Source: Gimesia sp.
GTDB taxonomy: Bacteria; Planctomycetota; Planctomycetia; Planctomycetales; Planctomycetaceae
Assembly: GCA_002706765.1 (NCBI GenBank)
Contig: PAJV01000049.1
Span: 1 to 64,000, forward strand
Length of the DNA: 64,000 nt
Direction of reading: 5' to 3'
Part shown: positions 7,766 through 17,502 of the stretch, piece after piece
How the letters are laid out: the number at the start of each line of letters is the position of its first letter
Position numbering within the stretch: position 1 is the first letter of the stretch
Position numbers and translations under genes: made by a program
Notes under the pieces: generated by a model
What the model saw: only the letters and a program-made list of their open reading frames with translations
Databases searched by the model: none
Told to the model about the DNA's origin: nothing

Positions 7766-9714
7766 TTTCACTCACCACGAGGTGGCTGTTAATGACAGTG
7801 GCTCTGATACTCGCTTGCAATATTTCTTCGCTGAATGCAGAGGAAACAGCGAAACTTTCCGAGGAACCCATCACCGCCGCAGACCGGGAGCACTGGTCGT
7901 TTCAGCCGGTCAGACGACCGGAATTGCCGGTTCTGAAAAATAAACAATGGTCGCGGACACCCGTTGATCACTTTATCCTGGCGAAACTGGAACAGGACGG
8001 CCTGCAACCCGCGCCCGAGGCCAGTCGTACCACGTTGATCCGCCGACTCTATTTTGATGTGATCGGCCTGCCGCCACTGCCCGAAGAGATCGATGCGTTT
8101 CTGGCAGATGACTCTGCCGATGCGTATGAACAACTTGTAGATCGTCTGCTGGCCTCCCCTCATTATGGAGAACGCTGGGCACAGCACTGGCTGGACCTGG
8201 CCCGCTTCGCTGAGACCGATGGTTTTGAGCATGATAAAATTCGCCCCGATGCCTGGAAGTATCGGGACTGGGTCATCAAAGCCTTGAATGCGGATATGCC
8301 TTACGATCAGTTTGTCCGCTGGCAACTGGCGGGAGATGTGATCGCGCCGGAAAATCCGGAAGCGAAGATTGCGACCGCCTTCTGTCTGTCCGGCCCGGAT
8401 ATGCCTGATATCAACTCCCAGGAAGAACGCAGGCACACGCTGCTGAATGAAATGACCTCCACCGTCGGCTCTGCCTTCATGGCGCTGCAGATGGGATGTG
8501 CGCAGTGTCACGATCACAAATATGATCCGATCAGCACGGTCGACTTTTACCGGATGCGTGCTTTTTTTGAGCCGGCAGTCAAACCGGTCAAAAACAGATC
8601 GGTCACCATGCTGGCTTCCCTCGGTAAACCGGTAGCCCCCAGCCGCGTAATGCTTCGCGGCGACTGGCGGCAGCCGGGACCGCGTGTACAACCTGCCTTT
8701 TTGCGGGTTGCGAATCTGCAGGAACAGGCTGTTGACGCCGATGACGCACGACAGCAGCGGCGGGAATTTGCCCACTGGCTGACTCAGAAAGAGCACCCGC
8801 TGACATCACGTGTGATTGTGAACCGGATCTGGCAGCATCATTTCGGTCGCGGTCTGTCAGCTACGCCCAGCGACTTTGGCGTGATGGGGGATCTGCCGAC
8901 ACATCCGGAACTGCTGGACTGGCTGGCAGCCGAGCTGATGTCATCCGGCTGGAAAATGAAGTCACTGCATCGCCTGGTTCTGACCTCCAGCGTCTATCGA
9001 CAGGCGAGCCAGTTTAACGCTAAACAGCAATCAGAGAGTGACTGGCAACGGTCTCTGAAGGAAGATCCGGATGCCTCCCTGTTATCCCGGTTTCCACGGC
9101 AGCGGCTGGATGCCGAAGTCATTCGCGATGCAATGCTGGCGGTCAGTGGTAAGCTTTCCGATAAAACAGGCGGGCGTGGCGTGATGCCACCGCTGCCGCG
9201 CGAATTACGAGTGACGTTGCTCAAAGATCAGTGGAAAACCAGCTCGAACGTGGAAGATCATTATCGGCGGAGTATCTATGTCTTCGCGCGACGGAATTTG
9301 CGTTATCCGCTGTTTGATGTGTTTGACCGTCCGGATGCGAATACCAGCTGTTCCCGACGCGGCAATTCGACGACCGCACCACAGTCGCTGCTGATGTTGA
9401 ATTCAGAGAGCTCACTGAAGTGCGCGCAGGAACTGGCAGGTCTGATCTGGGACCGGGCCGGTGAAACTGAAGAACAACAGGTCACCTTGCTGTTTCGTCG
9501 CGCGCTGGGACGCACGCCCACGGAAACTGAGTTACTGGAACTGACCCGGTTTCTCAAAACGCAACAGCAGATGTTGGTGCGGGAACAGCGTTCGACCGAG
9601 CAACTGCTGTTGCCTTTGAGTGAGACGCCGGTCAAAGAGATCGCAGCCGGCGCCGCTTTGACGGATCTGTGCCTGGCCATTCTCAATACCAGCGAATTCC
9701 TGTACGTGGATTAA
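7762..9714 (+). CDS. DUF1549/DUF1553 (PSD1-type) secreted protein, no PSCyt1 domain
   Basis: 650 residues with an N-terminal signal peptide (LMTVALILACNISSLNAEE). DUF1549 covers about 50-250 (VDHFILAKLEQDGLQPAPEA, RRLYFDVIGLPP, HYGERWAQHWLDLARFAETD). It includes a CAQCH haem-c-type motif in MGCAQCHDHKYDPIS. DUF1553 covers about 330-600 (HPLTSRVIVNRIWQHHFGRG, RFPRQRLDAEVIRDAML, NSTTAPQSLLMLNS). Many relatives are 750-1100 residues and begin with a planctomycete cytochrome C (PSCyt1) domain; that domain is absent here. Translation is probably coupled to the DUF1501 gene through the ATGA overlap. The family assignment is firm; the enzymatic role is unknown. Confidence 0.93.
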   Translation: MISLTTRWLLMTVALILACNISSLNAEETAKLSEEPITAADREHWSFQPVRRPELPVLKNKQWSRTPVDHFILAKLEQDGLQPAPEASRTTLIRRLYFDVIGLPPLPEEIDAFLADDSADAYEQLVDRLLASPHYGERWAQHWLDLARFAETDGFEHDKIRPDAWKYRDWVIKALNADMPYDQFVRWQLAGDVIAPENPEAKIATAFCLSGPDMPDINSQEERRHTLLNEMTSTVGSAFMALQMGCAQCHDHKYDPISTVDFYRMRAFFEPAVKPVKNRSVTMLASLGKPVAPSRVMLRGDWRQPGPRVQPAFLRVANLQEQAVDADDARQQRREFAHWLTQKEHPLTSRVIVNRIWQHHFGRGLSATPSDFGVMGDLPTHPELLDWLAAELMSSGWKMKSLHRLVLTSSVYRQASQFNAKQQSESDWQRSLKEDPDASLLSRFPRQRLDAEVIRDAMLAVSGKLSDKTGGRGVMPPLPRELRVTLLKDQWKTSSNVEDHYRRSIYVFARRNLRYPLFDVFDRPDANTSCSRRGNSTTAPQSLLMLNSESSLKCAQELAGLIWDRAGETEEQQVTLLFRRALGRTPTETELLELTRFLKTQQQMLVREQRSTEQLLLPLSETPVKEIAAGAALTDLCLAILNTSEFLYVD

Positions 9715-9852
9715 TTGTTTACTCCGGGAAGACCGTTGCGTCATCACTGAAATGGACTGCGGGATTTTTTTTAGACGTCGAATTTGTTAGATTTGTTAAT
9801 AATTGGTCTGAGTAGACTGTTCTCTGTTCTGTATTAGGTAAGGTGAAAACTG

Positions 9853-11505
9853 ATGATACGACCTGGATTCTGTTGGCTGATGATATTGCTTCTGAATATG
9901 ACGGTGTTTGAGTGTTCGACGTTGCATGCTGAGGAGCCTGCTTTGCTGGGCGACTGGCGATTACAGGGGGACTCACAGGACCGTAGTGCTTTCAAACTGA
10001 AAACGATCAATCACGGTGTTGAGTTGATCCCCGATCAACCGGCTGTTTTTGACGGGCGGAAAGCGTTTCTCGAAGTCCCTCATGCCAAATCGCTTGAGCT
10101 GGGGACGAATGAATTTTCCCTCTCCTTGACGGTACATACCAGTGCCGATCTGGACGATGTACTGGGAACGCTGCTCAGCAAATACGATCGGAAGACGCGA
10201 CGTGGTTTTCAGTTGAGCATCAAGAATCATGCCGGCGTGACCAGCAGCCAGTCGAACGACCGGCATCTGCAGTTCGGAATCGACAATGGCAAAATCGATG
10301 CAGCATGGACCGATCATGGTCAGCTGGGGAATGCCGTTTTGATTTACAGCATGGCGGTTTATGACGGGAATCTGTATGCCGGAACCTGTGTGCCGGGGGA
10401 GTCGGCCGCCGGTCACGTCTATCGCTTTGATCAGGATCAGAAATGGGTCGATTGCGGGACTCCCGATGTGTGTAATGCGGTTTCTTCACTGGCAGTCTAT
10501 GAGGGGAAGCTCTATGCGGGGACTGGCAAGTATCGCTTGAAAGGTTCCTCGCTGTCGGAATCGGATAATCCGCATCACGGGGGAAACGTTTATCGTTATG
10601 AAGGCAACAGCAAGTGGGTGCACTGCGGCAAACTTCCCGATGTCGAAGCCATCAACGGCATGGTCGTATATCGGGGGAAGCTGTATGCCTCTTCCATGTA
10701 TGCACCGGCTGCCTTCTACCGTTACGATGGTGACAAAAACTGGACGTCGTGCGGCGTACCGGATGGAAAGCGGGTCGAAGCGCTGGCGGTTTATAACGGC
10801 GATCTGTATGCATCGGGTTACGATGAAGGAGCCGTCTACCGCTTTGACGGGAAGAACTGGTCGCATGCGGGCAAGGTGGGAGAATCCACACAGACGTATG
10901 GGTTCACCGTGTACGAGGGAGATCTGTATGTGAGTGAGTGGCCACACGCGGAAGTGTACCGCTACGCCGGGAAAAATCAGTGGAACCTGGCAGGCAAATT
11001 GGGGGACGAGAAAGAGAGTATGCCGCTGGTTGTGTACAACGGCGCCATGTACTCCGGCTCATTGCCACTGGCAGAAGTCTATCGCTATAACGGCGGCGTC
11101 GACTGGACGAATACGGGGCGGCTCGACATGACGCCCGATGTACGTTATCGGCGGGTGTGGTCGATGGCTGTCTTCCAGGGCAGACTGTTTGCCGGCACAT
11201 TGCCTGCGGGGCGCGTGCATTCGATCGAAGCCGGTAAGAACGTGACGTATGACACGGCGCTCAAGCCGGGCTGGCGGCAGATTGTGGCAGTGAAAGAAAA
11301 GGACCGTCTGAAACTGTATGTGGATGGGAAGCTGGTGGCGACTTCTGCTGAGTTTAATCCGGCTGACTTCGATTTAACCAATTCGGAACCGTTGAAGATC
11401 GGCTTTGGTGCCCATGATTATTTCAATGGCAATATGAAAGATGTAAAACTCTATCGTCGGGCTTTATCCGCGGATGAGGTTCAGAAAGCATACGTGGCGG
11501 ATTGA
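9853..11505 (+). CDS. secreted protein: LamG-like domain apparently split by a beta-propeller
   Basis: 550 residues. AAGGTG lies 8 bases before ATG 9853, and a signal peptide ends near LHAEE. Residues about 30-140 look like the first half of a LamG/concanavalin domain (FLEVPHAKSLELGTNEFSLS, GTLLSKYDRKTRRGFQLSI). Residues about 150-465 hold seven or eight repeats of the form VYNGDLYASG...VYRFDGKNWSHAG, a Kelch-like propeller. Residues about 467-545 give what looks like the missing second half of LamG (WRQIVAVKEKDRLKLYVDGK, then FNGNMKDVKLYRRALSADEV). The propeller thus seems inserted in a loop of the LamG fold. It probably binds or senses an extracellular glycan. A strong terminator follows. 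Confidence 0.85.
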   Translation: MIRPGFCWLMILLLNMTVFECSTLHAEEPALLGDWRLQGDSQDRSAFKLKTINHGVELIPDQPAVFDGRKAFLEVPHAKSLELGTNEFSLSLTVHTSADLDDVLGTLLSKYDRKTRRGFQLSIKNHAGVTSSQSNDRHLQFGIDNGKIDAAWTDHGQLGNAVLIYSMAVYDGNLYAGTCVPGESAAGHVYRFDQDQKWVDCGTPDVCNAVSSLAVYEGKLYAGTGKYRLKGSSLSESDNPHHGGNVYRYEGNSKWVHCGKLPDVEAINGMVVYRGKLYASSMYAPAAFYRYDGDKNWTSCGVPDGKRVEALAVYNGDLYASGYDEGAVYRFDGKNWSHAGKVGESTQTYGFTVYEGDLYVSEWPHAEVYRYAGKNQWNLAGKLGDEKESMPLVVYNGAMYSGSLPLAEVYRYNGGVDWTNTGRLDMTPDVRYRRVWSMAVFQGRLFAGTLPAGRVHSIEAGKNVTYDTALKPGWRQIVAVKEKDRLKLYVDGKLVATSAEFNPADFDLTNSEPLKIGFGAHDYFNGNMKDVKLYRRALSADEVQKAYVAD

Positions 11506-11527
11506 ACCGTGGGACGGAGGAAACAAA

Positions 11528-11562
11528 AAAAGAGCCAGCTGTGATCGGCAGCTGGCTCTTTT
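11528..11562. terminator. bidirectional intrinsic terminator
   Basis: A perfect 14-bp stem (arms 11528-11541 and 11549-11562, 7-base loop) has A/T-rich outer ends on both sides. It serves both the plus-strand gene ending at 11505 and the minus-strand operon ending at 11590. Confidence 0.9.
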
Positions 11563-11589
11563 CGGTTTGATTAACTGACCGATTGGATT

Positions 11590-12918
11590 TTACTGAATTC
11601 CGTAACGACGACGCAGGTCGTTTTCGAGTTCAGGAACCCGGCCCTGTTCTTTGTTCCACAACGGTTTCAGCGGGAAGCTGGCTGGTACCTGCAGACCTTT
11701 CAGGTCATGGATGTAACGCCAGAGGATGACGGCCTGCAGACCTTCTTCAATAGCCAGGTCTTCTGATAACAGGCTGGGATACTTGTTGAGGACGGTCGCA
11801 TACAAGGCCATTCCTTCTTCCAGTTTGGCTTTGGCTTCATCAAATTTACCGCTGCGGAAAAGTTGCTCGCCGTCATAGATATCTTTGTGAGCTTTGATCG
11901 TCGTTTCTTCGGACTCGGAAAGAGCGCGGGTTCGCCAGAACCGATAATTGGAAGTATCCTGGTAGCGATTCGTCCAGTGACGTACATCTTCTTCCGTAAT
12001 CGATTCATCACGAGCCGCCAGGGCTTTGATATCGGCGTCTGTCCATTCCAGTACGATCGGTCCTTTAGGAGTGATGAACTCTTCGCGGCCGTAAATCTCG
12101 GTCCATTCATCAAAGCCCCGTTTCCAGGCATCAGTACGCTGTTTGCCGAAGGTACCTTCACGCTGCATGGCGTTGGCATAGTCGAACTGGGCGTGCCAGG
12201 GAGAACCACGGAACAGCATCCGCATCTGCAGATGTTGTTTGTGTTTGAGCTCTTTATCGTTGGCGATCAGGAAATGTTCTTTGGCCACCTGGTAGTTATC
12301 GAGGCGATCGGGATTGATTTCCGGGTCTGGACCCCCTTCGTAGCGTTCGGTATCAGGGTCGACTTTATAGAAGCGGCGGAACTGGCGCCATTCATCAGAG
12401 CGTCCTACTTTCTGGCCATGCAGGTTACCGACTTTCCAGTCCAGTTCAGGATATCGCTCATTACGCGTGACCCCTTCATTGAGGAACTTGATGCCTTCCT
12501 TGACCCAGAAGTAGCGGTCTTCGACGGCATCCCATTCTGCAGATACGTTGTACGCCAGGTTCCAGCCCTGGAAGTCCCAGACTTTCATGTAGTGAGGCTG
12601 CAGCAGAATGATGGAATCGACGGTTGAGCGGAGTTTCGCCCAGTCCTTCTTCTTCTGGTATTCGTTGGCATCGATCCAGAGCAGGTTCGTGGCGATCCCG
12701 CGCAGTCCCAGCAGGACGAAGTTCATGGAGGCACTTGAGGGATCAACGTCACCCAGTGTGCTTTCCCCCAGTTCATGTTTGACACGTAACTGGGCCAGCT
12801 GACCACCAGAACCTTCTTCACCCGTGGAAGGCATACCCAGCCAGATCACCGGGATCAGCAGGATAATGATGGCAATAACGTATGCCAGTTTACGATGTTT
12901 GGAAGAGAGGTTGTTCAT
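11590..12918 (-). CDS. conserved membrane-anchored protein, last gene of an ABC operon
   Basis: 442 residues. An N-terminal membrane helix (YVIAIIILLIPVIWLGM) is followed by a large helical soluble part with repeat-like helices, for example NEYQKKKDWAKLRSTVDSII near the start and GEQLFRSGKFDEAKAKLEEG towards the end, which suggests TPR-type packing. I do not assign it to a named family. GGAGG lies 5 bases before ATG 12918, and the start overlaps the permease stop by ATGA, so it is co-translated with the ABC permease and likely works in the same exporter complex. The conserved WDFQGWNLAYNVSAEWD block looks diagnostic for its homologues. Confidence 0.85.
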   Translation of the reverse strand: MNNLSSKHRKLAYVIAIIILLIPVIWLGMPSTGEEGSGGQLAQLRVKHELGESTLGDVDPSSASMNFVLLGLRGIATNLLWIDANEYQKKKDWAKLRSTVDSIILLQPHYMKVWDFQGWNLAYNVSAEWDAVEDRYFWVKEGIKFLNEGVTRNERYPELDWKVGNLHGQKVGRSDEWRQFRRFYKVDPDTERYEGGPDPEINPDRLDNYQVAKEHFLIANDKELKHKQHLQMRMLFRGSPWHAQFDYANAMQREGTFGKQRTDAWKRGFDEWTEIYGREEFITPKGPIVLEWTDADIKALAARDESITEEDVRHWTNRYQDTSNYRFWRTRALSESEETTIKAHKDIYDGEQLFRSGKFDEAKAKLEEGMALYATVLNKYPSLLSEDLAIEEGLQAVILWRYIHDLKGLQVPASFPLKPLWNKEQGRVPELENDLRRRYGIQ

Positions 12919-14528
12919 TTCGCCTCCAATTCGCGAAGCTTCAAGCTATAGAATGAAACAATTAAACAAGGAAGAATATAAGCCGCGGTCGTCGCGATCC
13001 CCGGCAGCAGTGCTGCACTCCAGGAGACATCAAAACCTTTAATCACATATTCACGCATATTGGAAAAGATGCCAAAGTTGGGGATCACCTGCTGGCAGAG
13101 CCAGAGGAAGTTGATAATACCAGCATCGACCGTTTCGATTATTACTTTTACGGGACCAGCGGGTAATTCTGTTTGAGAATTCATGTGAGTGATCAGTCGA
13201 TACCAGGCTTCAATCGCGCCGGCGGCTTCCATTTTGCCGCTCAGAATCTCATTCATATACTCTTTCGACATGAATCCGACCATGACCACAGTCAGCGTGG
13301 TGAGGATGGCGACAGGGCCTTTCACAAAACAGCTGATGGTGACGCCCAGCATGATGACCAGCACCATCGGCATCCAGATACCCAGTACCGCTTTTGAATA
13401 CCCGACCACAAAGGCACGGTCCGGAGTTCGCACAAAGAGGTCGGGACGGGCCATGCCCAGTAACTGTCCCGCTTCGAGACACTGGACCTCGACGGTTAAA
13501 TTGCCGTCTTTATCAACCAGGTCATCGAAGATATCGAGTTCGACTCCCTCGCCGCCCTCGGCATCATCGTCTTTGATTTTTCGATTCACTTCCAGAACGT
13601 TTTCCGAGTATTCCTTGTTGACCAGGGGCCTGGTCGGCACACGCAGGTTTTTGTCTTCATTCACAAAGATGAACTGGTAGAGGATCCCGCCCTTTTCCAT
13701 GTTTCCTTTATGGGTGCGGAAGGCTTCGAATGACGACTGCAGAACCAGCTTGTCATCGATGGCATCACCGGGATCGATCCCTTCGAATGTGTAAATTGCC
13801 CGGGCTTTGGTGGCACCTTCGATGTAACTGCGGTACATCCAGACGTCCCCGACATTAATCCCGGCTGTCGTGGGGGCGCCTTCACGGTCGGTGAAAGCGA
13901 TTTTACCGTACACGGGAACTTTGGAAACCAGTTGATACTGTGCGGATTCCGGGACCTGTCGATTGATCCAGATATAGCCGACGGTGCCCATCACCAGCAG
14001 AATGACACTGCCCAGCAGGGTGAACCCCAGCATCCGGCCCATGACAATCTCAATTCGATAAGTGGGCTTCGTGACAACGGTATGAATGGTTCTCAGGCGG
14101 ATGTCTTCAGGCAGTGACCAGCAGGCCAGCAGCAGCATGATCGGTATCACGAGCCAGCTGATGGCTTTTAAAACGAAGTCGATATAGGACTGTATCTGCA
14201 GGTCGGGTCTGTCAGCGGCCCCCGAGAGGAACCAGCCGGCAAACATGAACAGGACGGCGAAAATGATGAAGACAAACAGAATTTTCTGTCGCAGCGACTC
14301 GCGAATCGTAAGTACGCTCAGCGACCAGATGCGGCGACAGGAGAGGTGGAAGATCTGGACGAAAAAGTCGCCGATTGCCATGAAGACATCGGTAATTCCT
14401 TTCGTACCACGGGTAATCACCCCCACAATCAGGCAGACAATCAACGCGAGCAGCATGGCGCTTCCGAATACACTGAGGAAATGTATGAAAGCACTAAACG
14501 TGTCATAAGGAATCGGATCAAAAGACAT
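12915..14528 (-). CDS. ABC-2-type transporter permease
   Basis: 537 residues with at least six membrane helices. There are helices at about 13-35 and 70-110, then paired helices around 125-190. A large extracytoplasmic region follows at about 195-385, with several charged segments. The C-terminal block of helices includes VLGIWMPMVLVIMLGVTISC and the final AALLPGIATTAAYILPCLIV. The long soluble insert is typical of Gld/ABC-2 permeases that act with periplasmic partners. It lies between the ATPase gene (110-base gap upstream) and the co-translated gene at 12918. The substrate is unknown. Confidence 0.85.
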   Translation of the reverse strand: MSFDPIPYDTFSAFIHFLSVFGSAMLLALIVCLIVGVITRGTKGITDVFMAIGDFFVQIFHLSCRRIWSLSVLTIRESLRQKILFVFIIFAVLFMFAGWFLSGAADRPDLQIQSYIDFVLKAISWLVIPIMLLLACWSLPEDIRLRTIHTVVTKPTYRIEIVMGRMLGFTLLGSVILLVMGTVGYIWINRQVPESAQYQLVSKVPVYGKIAFTDREGAPTTAGINVGDVWMYRSYIEGATKARAIYTFEGIDPGDAIDDKLVLQSSFEAFRTHKGNMEKGGILYQFIFVNEDKNLRVPTRPLVNKEYSENVLEVNRKIKDDDAEGGEGVELDIFDDLVDKDGNLTVEVQCLEAGQLLGMARPDLFVRTPDRAFVVGYSKAVLGIWMPMVLVIMLGVTISCFVKGPVAILTTLTVVMVGFMSKEYMNEILSGKMEAAGAIEAWYRLITHMNSQTELPAGPVKVIIETVDAGIINFLWLCQQVIPNFGIFSNMREYVIKGFDVSWSAALLPGIATTAAYILPCLIVSFYSLKLRELEAK

Positions 14529-14638
14529 AATGATTTACTTCTGTGAATAACATCTCAGCGGAAATGATGTCTGCCGATTTCTGCAGCAGAGCCAGAGTCA
14601 ATGATCGTGAGCAGCATCATGCACAATCTGCAGTCAGC

Positions 14639-15544
14639 TTACTCTGCCGTTTTATTCTTTTCCGTCTCGGGAACGAAGCGTTGCCCGGGTCGCTCTTTAC
14701 TCTCCTGGACCGTTTTCAGGAACAGAGATTCCAGAGTCGCCGTGGGATGATCGACCGTATCGACTGTACCATTATGTTTCGCGACAACCTGTTTAATTTC
14801 ATTGATGGCTTCATCACTCAGTTTCGAAGTCAGGATCTGTGTTTCTTCCTGTTCTTTGAGCAGGTCATCCACGCGTCCCATCACTTTGAGTTCACCGCCG
14901 TATAGAATCGCAATGCGATCGCAGACATCTTGAACGTCTGCCAGCAGGTGGCTGCACATCAGCACGGTTTTACCCTGCTCCTTGAGTTCGACAATCATGC
15001 GTTTCATGTCGTCGGTTCCCAGCGGGTCGAGACCACTGGTCGGTTCATCCAGCATGACCAGGTCGGGATTGTTGATCAGCGCCTGGGCCAGACCGATTCG
15101 GCGGGTCATCCCCTTGGAATACTCTTTGAGCTGGCGGCGTTTGGCGTGACCTAAGCCGACTTTTTCGATCAGCTCGGCTGATCGCTCGCGGCGTTCCTTG
15201 GCGGACATCTTGAACAATCGTCCGTAGAAATCGAGCGTTTCTTCCGCATTCAGGAAACGGTACAGATAGGATTCTTCAGGCAGATAGCCGATGCGTTCGT
15301 TTTTTTCCACGTTCGAGGCTGGCTGGCCGAGAACTTTAATATCCCCTTCCGAGGGGAACAGCAGGCCGAGAAGCAGTTTCAGCGTGGTCGTTTTACCGGA
15401 GCCGTTCGGGCCCAGCAGACCAAAGATCTCTCCCTTTTTTACTTCCAGGCTTAATGAATTGAGTGCGCGAACTTTTTTGCGGCCCCAGAAATCACGATAG
15501 ATCTTTGTCAGATTGCTAATCTGAATCACTGACTCATTGTCCAT
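14639..15544 (-). CDS. ABC transporter ATP-binding protein
   Basis: 301 residues, a normal length for a single ABC ATPase with a C-terminal extension. Walker A is GPNGSGKTT (residues 45-53), the signature is [15 protein letters not shown] (about 142), Walker B with the following glutamate is [13 protein letters not shown], and the switch histidine is in MCSHLL. The domain order and the [11 protein letters not shown] form match ABC-2 exporters of the CcmA type. It is the first gene of a minus-strand operon with the permease (12915) and the conserved protein (11590). The C-terminal 60 residues are acidic and basic mixed, with no recognised domain. Confidence 0.95.
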   Translation of the reverse strand: MDNESVIQISNLTKIYRDFWGRKKVRALNSLSLEVKKGEIFGLLGPNGSGKTTTLKLLLGLLFPSEGDIKVLGQPASNVEKNERIGYLPEESYLYRFLNAEETLDFYGRLFKMSAKERRERSAELIEKVGLGHAKRRQLKEYSKGMTRRIGLAQALINNPDLVMLDEPTSGLDPLGTDDMKRMIVELKEQGKTVLMCSHLLADVQDVCDRIAILYGGELKVMGRVDDLLKEQEETQILTSKLSDEAINEIKQVVAKHNGTVDTVDHPTATLESLFLKTVQESKERPGQRFVPETEKNKTAE

Positions 15545-16040
15545 TGGCGGTTCTTAGCTCCACTGTTGTAGTTAGTTTATAAGCAGTATAAGAACGGTTT
15601 CTCAGTCCTAAAAAAGAACCAACAAATACTAACGCTAGAAAATCTGCGAGTTTAGTACGATTTGTTTCAGTGCTCTGTTGGTAAAAATTTCAACTTCCTG
15701 ACAAGGAAATGAAAAAACAGAGCAGGCAGCAGATCACTGCAAGGCCAGCATCCATGACAGGGGCCAGAAGCTCAGGAATCCATTCGAAAACAATGATCCA
15801 AAGTGAATAACACTCTAAAATTGCAGAGCAGCACTTGCAAGCTATTAGAGTGGCATACTGGGTTAAGATTTCAAGAACGTGGTCACTGCAACCTGTATAC
15901 AACTACGAATCCGTATAACTTAACCCCGACGAGTGGGGAGTCGGTTACATTTGACAAGGCTTTGTGTTCATGCGGATAGATTCCGGAACGACTTCGGGCG
16001 GCACCGGGTTCTGCAGGTCGAGGGGATTCTGTAATGCTTC
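15545..16040. other. intergenic region rich in inverted repeats
   Basis: 496 bases upstream of the ABC operon and downstream of the DUF58 gene. It holds a two-part hairpin between 15813 and 15852 (outer arms CACTCTAA/TTAGAGTG with an inner TTGCA/TGCAA pair). A second nested repeat follows (GGGTTAAG at 15860-15867 against CTTAACCC at 15919-15926, with TATAC/GTATA inside). A weak 70-residue frame on the minus strand overlaps these and is not credible as a gene. Confidence 0.5.
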
Positions 16041-16937
16041 TCAGAAACGGGCTTTGCGCTGTGAGAGATATTCGATCAATGCTTTGTCAAAAGGCATACT
16101 GGTATCGAGGGGAACATAATCCACGCCCATCGCGAGCAGTTTTTCCCTGTAAGTTCCTCGGAGTTCACTCACTGCTTCCAGGTAGTCGGCTTTCATGCCT
16201 TCTGCATCCAGAACCAGGGAGTCGCCCCCTTCAGGCTCTTTCAGGTCGACCATTCCTTCAAAGGGAAAGTAGACTTCCGCTTCATCAAGAATATGAAACA
16301 GGATGACATCATGACCTGCATATCTCAAACGCTGCAGACTGTCGAGTACACTTTTCTGGTCTGTGAGCAGATCTGAGAAAATCATTAACAGGCTGCGATG
16401 TTTGACCATCGAGGCGATCTGCTGGATATTCTGCCCGATCTCGGTCGTCCCGCTGGGGTGCGAATTCGCCAGCATCGCCAGTATATTACCCAGCTGCCCG
16501 CGCTTGCTGCGGGCCGGGAGGAAGTTTTTAATCCGATCTCCGAAGGTAATCAGTCCCACCGGGTCCTGTTGATGAATCATCATGTAGGCCAGGGATGCGG
16601 CCAGGCAGATACCGTAATCAAATTTGGAAAGCTTCTGGCGATACGTGTAGGCCATGCTTTCAGAGAGATCGAGGATCAGGTATCCGGTGAGATTGGTTTC
16701 GGCCTGGTATTTCTTGATGTAGAACCGGTCTGTTTTGGCATAGACCTGCCAGTCGATATCGCGCGGGTCATCTCCCTGCGAATAGCGGCGATGTTCGCTG
16801 AATTCGACGCTGAATCCATGATAGGGGCTGGCATGCAGACCGCTCAGAAAGCCTTCGACGATGAATTTGGCCCGCAGATCCAGCCGCGCCACCGTCTGAA
16901 TGACTTCCGGTTTAAGATATTGTTCCACATTGGGCAT
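16041..16937 (-). CDS. DUF58 domain protein
   Basis: 298 residues. The DUF58 core is clear: SGLHASPYHGFSVEFSEHRR, the RYSQGDDPRDIDWQVYAKTD block and a von Willebrand-A-like segment (LILDLSESMAYTY, LLMIFSDLLTDQ). DUF58 proteins usually sit beside a MoxR AAA+ ATPase and act in metal-dependent protein maturation or envelope functions. No MoxR gene is present next to it here, so its partner must lie elsewhere. It has no membrane helix, in line with short cytoplasmic DUF58 members. Confidence 0.92.
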   Translation of the reverse strand: MPNVEQYLKPEVIQTVARLDLRAKFIVEGFLSGLHASPYHGFSVEFSEHRRYSQGDDPRDIDWQVYAKTDRFYIKKYQAETNLTGYLILDLSESMAYTYRQKLSKFDYGICLAASLAYMMIHQQDPVGLITFGDRIKNFLPARSKRGQLGNILAMLANSHPSGTTEIGQNIQQIASMVKHRSLLMIFSDLLTDQKSVLDSLQRLRYAGHDVILFHILDEAEVYFPFEGMVDLKEPEGGDSLVLDAEGMKADYLEAVSELRGTYREKLLAMGVDYVPLDTSMPFDKALIEYLSQRKARF

Positions 16938-17502
16938 GAGGGCTTAATTTCTGTCGAGATAGGGGACTTATAGATAACGTTTCGCTGATGTATAATGTCT
17001 GCTGACAGGATCCGATGTGATCAGGATCTCGTTTCGAATAATCAGGTTACAGGGTTTAATGAAGCCAGGTATGTGTACCCTTGAGCATTCCTGTGGGATT
17101 GATTATTCTATAATAGCAATTCAGATTCCTCTAAACCGAATCTTCATCTTGATTTCGAAAGGGAATAAACTAGGTTTATGATAACCGTTCTTCAGATTTG
17201 AGCGACTCTTTTTTCTGAGTAAAGGGTAGTCTGAGGTCTGAGAGATTATAATATTACTAAAAGTGGAAAACATTACTGCAATCAGCCTGTCGCTTTGTTA
17301 ATCTGGATGAAGCGCAACTTTTTTTGCCAGATGTTCCAGTTTACCAAAATATCTTATTATCTTACTGCTGACCTGCATTGTGCTTCTGACATTTCTTAAT
17401 CTTTGCGAATCCTGATCATAATTCATTTGCAGAAGCACTAAACATTTTATCTGTTTTCTAATTTCACTTTCACGTCATTATCTATCCAAACAGGGATTTA
17501 TT
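16938..17502. other. divergent AT-rich intergenic region
   Basis: 565 bases. A small imperfect palindrome (17009-17028, GATCC...GGATC) sits 70 bases from the DUF58 start. On the plus strand a perfect TATAAT (17247-17252) could be a -10 element for the gene at 17503, but no good -35 accompanies it. No gene is seen. Confidence 0.45.

Noticed and set aside
7789-8796. 335-residue minus-strand open frame opposite the PSD1 gene
   Set aside because: It mirrors the codon pattern of a clear DUF1549 gene and shows no protein features of its own.
15690-15902. 70-residue hydrophobic-looking minus-strand frame
   Set aside because: It overlaps the inverted-repeat cluster and has no ribosome site; the hydrophobicity likely comes from A/T-rich sequence.
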